In this document: piece by piece, positions 1 through 5,228 of the stretch
How the letters are laid out: the number at the start of each line of letters is the position of its first letter
Numbering within the stretch: the first letter of the stretch is position 1
Source: CAYTEH01 sp964436765
Lineage (GTDB): Bacteria; Patescibacteriota; Gracilibacteria; Peribacterales; Peribacteraceae
Direction of reading: 5' to 3'
Length of the DNA stretch: 16,418 nt
Assembly (NCBI GenBank): GCA_964436765.1
Contig: CAYTEH010000032.1
Coordinates: 1-16,418, forward strand
Program-made: the position numbers and the translations under genes
The notes under the pieces: generated by a model
Seen by the model: the letters and a program-made list of their open reading frames with translations, nothing else
What the model was told of the DNA's origin: nothing
Databases searched by the model: none

Positions 1-223
1 TCACGTAATCATATTTTTGAGGCAGCCATCGCAAAGCAGCCTCGACGCACCGACCAAATTCATTTAGTTGCATCGTTCCATCGACAATTTCGCCTAAGGT
101 GCATTCCCTCTGGGCGGTACAAATAGTTACATAATACATCCCAGGATCTGCATAATCCCGGTTTGGCAACCGTATCGATTTCCGATGATGTTTCTGCCAG
201 TAATCCGGATAGATGCGCCGCAT
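1..223 (-). CDS. REP-associated tyrosine transposase (RAYT / IS200-like Y1 family), N-terminal part only
   Basis: This reading frame is open from an ATG at 221-223 to the left window edge, giving 74 residues. The segments HRKSIRLPNRDY (13-24), GMYYVTICTAQRE (28-40) and LGEIVDGTMQLNEFGRCVE (43-61) have the typical start of the RAYT/Y1 transposase family: a basic R/K-S-I-R-L-x-x-x-D-Y stretch, the Y-F/Y-V-T-I-C-T strand, and GxxxxGxMxLNxFGxxV. Family members are single-stranded DNA HUH endonucleases that act on short palindromic REP sequences. The HUH motif and catalytic Tyr lie beyond the window and cannot be checked. An AGGGTGA ribosome-binding-like stretch lies just upstream of the ATG, unlike most genes here. 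Recognition is by remembered family pattern, without a search. Confidence 0.75.
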   Translation of the reverse strand, partial: MRRIYPDYWQKHHRKSIRLPNRDYADPGMYYVTICTAQRECTLGEIVDGTMQLNEFGRCVEAALRWLPQKYDYV

Positions 224-241
224 ACATTCACCCTAAACGCA

Positions 242-259
242 GCTGAGGGAGCCCGCAGC
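242..259. repeat. Small imperfect palindrome upstream of the RAYT gene
   Basis: GCTG (242-245) can pair with CAGC (256-259) and GG with CC inside it, with one A-G mismatch and a 4-nt loop. It lies 19 bp upstream of the transposase start, where RAYT genes often carry a REP-type hairpin. Only one copy is visible, so a REP assignment is speculative. Confidence 0.25.
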
Positions 260-353
260 ACGACATGGGAGCGAATTTTGCCCCTTTCCGTATTTTTCCT
301 CATGCCAAAGCCATAAAAGAAGTTCCATTCATATAAAGAACAGGTCTTTGTTT

Positions 354-1016
354 TTATAACGGAAGCTGTCGAAGCGTCCTGCCAGCTGTTACTGGATCCA
401 TAGGCTGAGCATTGCCATTTTCAATCTTCTTAAGGGCTGCCTTCAAGGCATCTCCCTGCACTTTTGCTAATCCGGAGGAAACCTCTGTCGCCCCTTCCGG
501 CATGCTTGGTTGTGCCATCTCATATGACACGCTAGGAGCTGAACCTACCTGAAACTGATGTGTCCACGGCTCTACTACCCCAACCAAATCACCATCCACA
601 CCCGAGACATACGAAGCGTGCACTTCTCCCAGGATGGTTGCAGTGTCAGAGTGAATATCAGTCTGCATTGTAGGAATTGTACTCATGCTGATAACAAGAC
701 TTTTCATTTCATTGGGACTGAGAATGGCTGCAAATCTTTTTGCGACATCAGGAAATTGTTTCAATGTATTTTCAGTTTGACGATACGGATCTTCCGCTTC
801 ATAGCCCCGATCATGTCCATAAGCAGGCTCACCTGCAAAAATCTTGTCAGGGTCTTCCTTTTTCCTGTCATTCTCCTCTTTTTTAGATCTCTCGTTTCTG
901 CGAACAATGAGGTCGTCATACCGCATGACGTGCGCATGATTTATATCCGGTTTCTGAACGTGTTCATGTTCATGCGCATTCGGCTCGGCATGGAACCCTT
1001 CTGCAAAGTTATTCAT
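354..1016 (-). CDS. Hypothetical protein, His-rich charged N-terminus (220 aa)
   Basis: I do not recognise this protein. Residues 9-29 are rich in His and Glu (AEPNAHEHEHV and NHAHV), followed by a strongly charged, probably disordered stretch (about 38-58: RRNERSKKEENDRKKEDPDK). The remainder has moderate hydrophobic character, including SLVISMSTIPTM (about 106-117), and no clear signal peptide, transmembrane helix or catalytic motif. The His-rich segment could bind metal, but that is only inference. The gene is AT-richer than its neighbours and sits between a transposase fragment and the core operon, which suggests acquired or lineage-specific DNA. It has its own promoter-like sequence just upstream and no clear Shine-Dalgarno site. 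Confidence 0.6.
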   Translation of the reverse strand: MNNFAEGFHAEPNAHEHEHVQKPDINHAHVMRYDDLIVRRNERSKKEENDRKKEDPDKIFAGEPAYGHDRGYEAEDPYRQTENTLKQFPDVAKRFAAILSPNEMKSLVISMSTIPTMQTDIHSDTATILGEVHASYVSGVDGDLVGVVEPWTHQFQVGSAPSVSYEMAQPSMPEGATEVSSGLAKVQGDALKAALKKIENGNAQPMDPVTAGRTLRQLPL

Positions 1017-1039
1017 ATATGTTTGATGGAATTTATATT

Positions 1040-1068
1040 ATTATAACATAATATATGATTATGAGCAA
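1040..1068 (-). promoter_or_regulatory. Extended -10 promoter for the His-rich gene
   Basis: On the minus strand TATAAT (1040-1045) is preceded by TGT, giving the extended form TGnTATAAT. A weaker TTGCTC -35 box (1063-1068) lies 17 bp upstream. Predicted transcription starts near 1033, about 17 nt before the ATG at 1016. It is the best consensus match in the window. Confidence 0.6.
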
Positions 1069-1086
1069 TATACCCTGTCCCGCCAC

Positions 1087-3864
1087 TTATTTCTTCCCTG
1101 TAGCTGCATCTTTAGGCCCCTGCCCCGAGGCAGCCTTCGGCGTCCCCTTCTCCTTCGCCGACATCATGGTTTTGCTGGGCGGGGGGACGCCGCCGGACGC
1201 CTCCAGTTTCTTCTGCAAATCGGCCATCTTCGCGTTGTCGTCCTTCGTGAGGGCTTCCCCCAGGAACTGCTTTTTGCGGAGTGCGTTGAAGTCGTTCAGC
1301 CACATCTCGCGGTCGCGCCATTTGCGGTAGTCCTCCAGGCTCATGCCCTTGGCCTTGGCTTTCTTCTTCTCCTCGTCCTCCTTCTCCTTCGATTTGGAGG
1401 CAGATTTGGCATTCGCACGGGCATCGCGACCGCTCTGGACCCATTTGCCGATCTTCTCTTCGACTGTCTTGCGCTCTTCGGCGTACCGCTCGCGGCTGAG
1501 GCGCTTGATGATATTGATGCGCTTTTCATCCTGCTCGAACTCCGGCGGCGGGAGCATGCTCACCGAGAACGGCTTGCTGGGGATGCCTTTGATCATCAGG
1601 CGCAGGTACGCGTGGTACTTGGGAAGACTCAGGATGTCCTTGGGGCTCACCATCTCCTCAAACTGCAAGCTCAGCGGCTCGGCATCGTCGCTGCCCACCT
1701 GGAAGCAGACCATGGAGCCCACGTTGCCGAACACGGCGTCGCGGAGCGCCGTGGACTTGTCGCCGATCAGAAGCTGGTTCACGTACTGGTGCGCCATCGT
1801 GAGATTCAGGCGGTATTTGCGCGCCTCGCTGAGGATGGTGGCGAACGATTCGGTGGCGAAGTTCTGGAACTCGTCCACGTACAGGTAGAAGTCTCTTCGC
1901 TCCTTCTCGGGAATATCGGCACGGCTCATGGCATCCAGCTGGAATTTGGTCACAAACATCGAGCCAAGGAATGCCGAGTTGTCCTCGCCCAGCTTCCCCT
2001 TGCTCAGGTTCATGAGGATGATCTTCCCGGTGTCCATCGCGTGGCGCACGTCCACTTTGCTTGTCACCTGCCCGATGATGTTGCGGATGAGCGGGGTGCT
2101 GAGAAGCTGCCCGATCTTGTTCTGGATCGCGGCGAGCGCTTCGGTCTGGTACTTCTCGGACCACGAGGTGAACTCGTCCTGCCAGAAGCTTTTGACCACG
2201 TGATCCTGCACGTGCTCGAGGATTTTCGAGCGGAACAGCGGATCGCTGAACATGCGCATGATGCCGAGCATCGACTGATTTCCGGCTTCGGTAAGCGCCA
2301 AAAGGGTGTTGCGGAGGATGTACTCCATGCGTCCCGAGAACGCTTCGGGCCAGAGCTTTTTGAAGACGGACATCAGGCCCGATACCACGAGAGCCCGCTC
2401 CTCGGCGTCCTTGCACTGGAGCATGTTGAAGGCCATGGGGAATTCTTTGTCGGCGGGATCGAAGAGAATCACGTCATTCGACCGTTCCTTGGGAATGAAC
2501 CGCAGGCACGCCTCGATCAGGTCGCCGTGCGGGTCGATCACCGCGATGCCCTTCCCCGCGTGGATGTCACTGAAGATCATGTTCTCCAGCAGCGTCGATT
2601 TGCCCATGCCGGTTTTGCCGATCACGTAAATGTGGCGCCGCCGGTCGTCGGGCTTGATGCCGAATTTGCGCCGTTCACCGCGAAAGACGGCCTCGCCGAG
2701 GACGGTGAGATCCTCGTCACTTTTCTCTTTTCTCTTGTCACTTTTCTCCGATTGCGCCAACGGATCCTCTGCAAGCGGTAAGTCAACCGGTGGTTCGAGC
2801 TTCCGGCTCATCACCCAGTCGATGTTCGGGGTTTTCACGAGGATGTTCGGCACGTGCCAGAGCGTGGCCACTTCCTCGGCGGAGAGGACGTACGGTCGGA
2901 TGCGGAAGCCGCCGGGCAGCTGCACATGGACTTTCGATGGCAGCGGATAGAAGCCGTTGCTCAGGGGCAGCGTGAACTGACGGAAGCTGCCGCTGACCTC
3001 CTCCAGCTTGTACTCGGCATCTTCCCTGTGCTCCGCCTGCGCGATCACGCTCACGCGGACGTTGACGCTGAAGAGCAGGTGGTTCAGTTTATCGACCGCG
3101 CCGCTCATTTTGTCCTCGCGTTCGTGGCTGCGCATGCTCACCTTCTTTTCCTCCTCGTCGTCGCTCTCCTCGATGACGTCCCCTGTGACCATCGAGACCT
3201 TGTACTTGGAGTTGAACCACGTGCGGAAGCCGCCCATCGCGAAATCGAGCGGCCAGTAGGCCAGGCCGCGCCATCCCTGGGAGAGGTGCGCGCGCGAAAA
3301 GAGGCGCCGGTACGCGCTCCAGTGCTTGGGAATACCCTTGGCCAGCAGCGGCAGGAACTTGAGCGCCCCCTTGCGGAAATGCTTGCCCATCGGCCTGATG
3401 ACGATCTGCACGTGTGCGCGCATCCCGGGCTTGGGGTACCGGACGAGCGCCGACGTGATGCCCGCGATGGTATCCACCGCCTGCCGGGAGGCGAGGTCGA
3501 TGTACTGCGGATGGCGTTTGATAGGGAAGAGTTCGCTGTCGGTCAAATCCAGATCCTGGCTCACCACGATTTCACCCTCACCCGGCTCGAAGAGATCGAG
3601 GGGGGCCGTGTCGATTTCGCTGTCGGCATACTGGCCGTAGAGCTGGCTTTCGATGAGCGGTGCGGCCTTTCTGGCCGCCCTCACAAACAACCCTATCTTC
3701 CCCTCGGCATAACCGATCTCGAGGCTGATGGGGACCTTCCCCTTCAGCGAATGGACGGACGTGAGCACCGTCTCCATAGTCAGCGGCCCGCGCGAGGCCT
3801 GCTTTTCCTCAGGATCGGGCAGGGCGGGTCGGATGCGGAGGAGGATCTGATCTGTAGAGGGCAT
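1087..3864 (-). CDS. VirD4/TraG-like type IV secretion / conjugation ATPase (925 aa)
   Basis: This is a RecA-fold DNA-translocase-type ATPase. Walker A is GKTGMGKST (416-424) and Walker B is FYLYVDEFQNF with D664/E665. A conserved Gln follows in MAHQYVNQL (Q693), as in VirD4/TraD/TraG coupling proteins. Residues 1-390 form an uncharacterised N-terminal region with an acidic patch (230-242) and a Lys/Ser/Glu linker (371-383). The C-terminus (about 795-925) is Lys/Glu-rich and probably helical. No transmembrane helix is visible, unlike classical VirD4, so membrane recruitment would need a partner. I chose the ATG at 3864, which shares its A with the TGA of hrcA (TGATG), over a TTG one codon upstream; the overlap implies translational coupling to hrcA. 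No other type IV secretion gene is in the window. A HerA-like role is the alternative. Confidence 0.8.
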   Translation of the reverse strand: MPSTDQILLRIRPALPDPEEKQASRGPLTMETVLTSVHSLKGKVPISLEIGYAEGKIGLFVRAARKAAPLIESQLYGQYADSEIDTAPLDLFEPGEGEIVVSQDLDLTDSELFPIKRHPQYIDLASRQAVDTIAGITSALVRYPKPGMRAHVQIVIRPMGKHFRKGALKFLPLLAKGIPKHWSAYRRLFSRAHLSQGWRGLAYWPLDFAMGGFRTWFNSKYKVSMVTGDVIEESDDEEEKKVSMRSHEREDKMSGAVDKLNHLLFSVNVRVSVIAQAEHREDAEYKLEEVSGSFRQFTLPLSNGFYPLPSKVHVQLPGGFRIRPYVLSAEEVATLWHVPNILVKTPNIDWVMSRKLEPPVDLPLAEDPLAQSEKSDKRKEKSDEDLTVLGEAVFRGERRKFGIKPDDRRRHIYVIGKTGMGKSTLLENMIFSDIHAGKGIAVIDPHGDLIEACLRFIPKERSNDVILFDPADKEFPMAFNMLQCKDAEERALVVSGLMSVFKKLWPEAFSGRMEYILRNTLLALTEAGNQSMLGIMRMFSDPLFRSKILEHVQDHVVKSFWQDEFTSWSEKYQTEALAAIQNKIGQLLSTPLIRNIIGQVTSKVDVRHAMDTGKIILMNLSKGKLGEDNSAFLGSMFVTKFQLDAMSRADIPEKERRDFYLYVDEFQNFATESFATILSEARKYRLNLTMAHQYVNQLLIGDKSTALRDAVFGNVGSMVCFQVGSDDAEPLSLQFEEMVSPKDILSLPKYHAYLRLMIKGIPSKPFSVSMLPPPEFEQDEKRINIIKRLSRERYAEERKTVEEKIGKWVQSGRDARANAKSASKSKEKEDEEKKKAKAKGMSLEDYRKWRDREMWLNDFNALRKKQFLGEALTKDDNAKMADLQKKLEASGGVPPPSKTMMSAKEKGTPKAASGQGPKDAATGKK
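2720..2747. repeat. Heptamer array (CTTTTCT-type) inside the ATPase linker
   Basis: Read on the plus strand, four consecutive 7-nt units occur: CTTTTCT, CTTTTCT, CTTGTCA, CTTTTCT. The array is AT-richer than the surrounding gene and encodes part of the EKSDKRKEKSD linker just before the ATPase domain. It resembles the degenerate heptamer arrays found between genes elsewhere in the window. Confidence 0.55.
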
Positions 3865-4574
3865 CAATGGGAACGCAACAGGTCGGCGACGAGTTCGAGC
3901 GCCACGGTATTGTACGCGTAATCCATCCGCATGGGACCGAGGACGCCGATCATCCCCTTGCGGTCGCGCACCTGATAGGCCGTGACGATCAAACTGCAGC
4001 TCTGGATCTGCTTGAACACGTGCTCGTCGCCGATGTAGTACCGTGTTTGTTCATCGACCTCGACAGCTGCGAGGAGTTCATTGAGGCGTTCTTCGAGGAC
4101 TTCCACGACGCCCGTCGCGAGGCCTGGGTTCTCCAAAAATTCGGGCTGACGGAGAATGTTCGCGAGACCCAGGTAATAGACGCCCGGCTTATGCGGCACG
4201 GTGGCGAATGCGACGTTCGGGATCATCTGCGCGAGGAGCGCCACCGCTTCGTACGCTTTTTCCTGATCCTTGCGCTGGAAATACTGTTCTTTGAGCCCCA
4301 GGAATTTCTTCCGCACAATCTTCTCCTGCGGTCCCGGGTCCATGAACTCCTTCACGTACGCGCGGTAGCCCTTGGTGGTGGGAATGCGCCCGGCACTGAT
4401 GTGCGGTTGCTCGAGAAAACCTTCATCGCAAAGCAGACGCATCTCGTTCCTGATGGTGGCTCCGGACACCGAAAAACCGGCGGCCTCCAGTAGGTTCTTG
4501 GACCCGACGGGAACCGCAGTCTGGATGAACTGGTCGATGATCGCGGCCAGGAGCTTGGATTGGCGGGAGTCCAT
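3864..4574 (-). CDS. hrcA: Heat-inducible transcription repressor HrcA (short form, 236 aa)
   Basis: HrcA is a dimeric winged-helix repressor that binds CIRCE operators and is kept active by GroEL. The winged helix is clear at about residues 33-74, with GATIRNEMRLL (38-48) and PHISAGRIPTTKGYRAYV (57-74), the most conserved family segments. The C-terminal IGDEHVF (181-187) and IGVLGPMRMDY (209-219) blocks are also typical. At 236 residues it is about 100 shorter than the Bacillus protein, and the loss is in the middle, where the inserted dimerisation domain normally lies. The ATG at 4574 is 10 nt from a TATACT -10 box overlapped by a perfect CIRCE, implying autorepression. Downstream it overlaps the VirD4-like ATPase gene. 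grpE, dnaK and dnaJ, its usual partners, are not nearby. Confidence 0.93.
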   Translation of the reverse strand: MDSRQSKLLAAIIDQFIQTAVPVGSKNLLEAAGFSVSGATIRNEMRLLCDEGFLEQPHISAGRIPTTKGYRAYVKEFMDPGPQEKIVRKKFLGLKEQYFQRKDQEKAYEAVALLAQMIPNVAFATVPHKPGVYYLGLANILRQPEFLENPGLATGVVEVLEERLNELLAAVEVDEQTRYYIGDEHVFKQIQSCSLIVTAYQVRDRKGMIGVLGPMRMDYAYNTVALELVADLLRSH

Positions 4575-4584
4575 GACGAAGGGA

Positions 4585-4593
4585 AGTATAGCA
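4585..4593 (-). promoter_or_regulatory. Extended -10 box of hrcA
   Basis: The minus strand reads TGCTATACT, an extended -10 element, ending 10 nt before the hrcA ATG. With usual spacing, transcription would start only about 3-4 nt before the ATG. No Shine-Dalgarno sequence is present. The box overlaps the CIRCE operator. Confidence 0.6.
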
Positions 4594-4614
4594 CTCTGGG
4601 CTGGGGAGTGCTAT
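4588..4614. promoter_or_regulatory. CIRCE operator (HrcA binding site)
   Basis: Perfect 9-bp inverted repeat with a 9-nt spacer: ATAGCACTC (4588-4596) and GAGTGCTAT (4606-4614). The CIRCE consensus is TTAGCACTC-N9-GAGTGCTAA, so only the second base of each arm's outer end (T versus A) differs. It overlaps the hrcA -10 box and the last codons and stop of the upstream small gene, so HrcA binding would block its own promoter. Confidence 0.93.
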
Positions 4615-4844
4615 TTGGCCTTGGGATCGACACAACCACCGATCTTACCCATAAGAACGCCAAATACGACTCCCGTCAGCATCATGCCGAGCAGATTCCT
4701 CCGATGAGTCACATTGGCAGTCGGTGACACGCCAAATGTTTCCGGAGGCATCGGCAGATGCCGGTATTCCTGTGCACGTATATCTATATCCGGCTCCGGC
4801 AAAGGAGGCTCCCCTTCCCTGATACCGTCACTGCTTTCTCCCAT
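4611..4844 (-). CDS. Hypothetical small single-pass membrane protein (77 aa)
   Basis: I do not recognise a family. The first 45 residues are acidic and Pro-rich (GEPPLPEPDIDI), followed by basic HRR (47-49) and one hydrophobic segment at about 51-70 (LLGMMLTGVVFGVLMGKIGG), compatible with a single transmembrane helix near the C-terminus. The ATG at 4844 lies 17 nt after the rpmE stop on the same strand, so it probably forms an operon with rpmE. Its final codons and TAG stop overlap the CIRCE operator of hrcA. No Shine-Dalgarno site is visible. It could be a chance frame, but the spacing and the well-placed helix favour a real gene. Confidence 0.5.
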   Translation of the reverse strand: MGESSDGIREGEPPLPEPDIDIRAQEYRHLPMPPETFGVSPTANVTHRRNLLGMMLTGVVFGVLMGKIGGCVDPKAK

Positions 4845-4861
4845 AAGAAAGAGAGGAACGA

Positions 4862-5083
4862 TTACTCCCCCTTCTTCTTGGATGCGGCCTGGATCTTGCG
4901 GAAGCGTTCCACACGGCCACCACGCGCGGCTTCAGCCTGCTTGCCGGTATACACCGAATGGCAGTTGCGGCAGTTTTCGACGCTCTGCTCCTGGATCGTG
5001 CTCGGGATCATGAACACCGACTTGCAGTTCACACACGTGCATTTGGCGTCCTGGAAGACCTGTGGGTGGATGCCTGACTTCAT
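4862..5083 (-). CDS. rpmE: 50S ribosomal protein L31
   Basis: L31 bridges the ribosomal subunits. The 73-aa protein begins MKSGIHPQ and ends in a basic tail. It has the zinc-ribbon type Cys pairs C15/C17 and C38/C41 (CRNCH), with an extra Cys at 20, and the diagnostic TGKQ (46-49) followed by GGRVERF. The Zn-binding form of L31 is therefore likely. The frame stays open for 14 more codons upstream, but the family always begins at MK-x-x-IHP, so the ATG at 5083 is correct. A TACAAT -10-like box 9 nt upstream supports this start and suggests a leaderless message. Confidence 0.93.
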   Translation of the reverse strand: MKSGIHPQVFQDAKCTCVNCKSVFMIPSTIQEQSVENCRNCHSVYTGKQAEAARGGRVERFRKIQAASKKKGE

Positions 5084-5092
5084 AGCTGGAGG

Positions 5093-5098
5093 ATTGTA
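5093..5098 (-). promoter_or_regulatory. -10 box of rpmE
   Basis: The minus strand reads CTG then TACAAT, ending 9 nt before the rpmE ATG. Transcription would start within about 2-3 nt of the start codon. No ribosome-binding site is present in the gap. Confidence 0.45.
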
Positions 5099-5150
5099 CA
5101 GAATTTCAGACCAAGCGCAAGCCATTGAAACTCATGACTTTACGGCTGCT

Positions 5151-5219
5151 TTCGTTACTTCGTAACTTCGTTTCTTCGTAATCCTGCTGCACGGATAGAC
5201 GAAGTAACGAAGTTACGAA
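5151..5219. repeat. Inverted arrays of an octamer (TTCGTWAC) between gyrA and rpmE
   Basis: The left arm has four 8-nt units: TTCGTTAC, TTCGTAAC, TTCGTTTC, TTCGTAAT (5151-5182). The right arm (5199-5219) carries the same unit inverted. The 21-nt arms 5159-5179 and 5199-5219 pair with one mismatch around a 19-nt loop. It follows the gyrA stop and could fold in the transcript, but there is no U-tract, so a standard terminator call is not justified. Confidence 0.75.
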
Positions 5220-5228
5220 TATACGTTC

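Noticed and set aside
241..254. Third tRNA-Ala-end-like copy (AGCTGAGGGAGCCC) near the transposase
   Set aside because: It needs two indels to match the tRNA 3' end; probably chance similarity.
335..355. Hairpin AAAGA/TCTTT followed by GTTTTT as a terminator
   Set aside because: The T-tract is on the plus strand, but the adjacent genes are on the minus strand, and the stem is only 5 bp.
558..1046. Plus-strand ORF of 162 aa opposite the His-rich gene
   Set aside because: The minus-strand frame has a near-consensus promoter; the plus-strand frame has none and reads as an arbitrary Phe/Ile/Arg-rich sequence.
1612..2781. Long plus-strand ORF (389 aa) opposite the VirD4-like gene
   Set aside because: High GC leaves long open antisense frames; the minus-strand frame has Walker A and B motifs and the antisense product has no recognisable domain.
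5151..5219. CRISPR-like array
   Set aside because: Units are 8 nt, with no spacers of constant length, inverted arms and no cas genes nearby.
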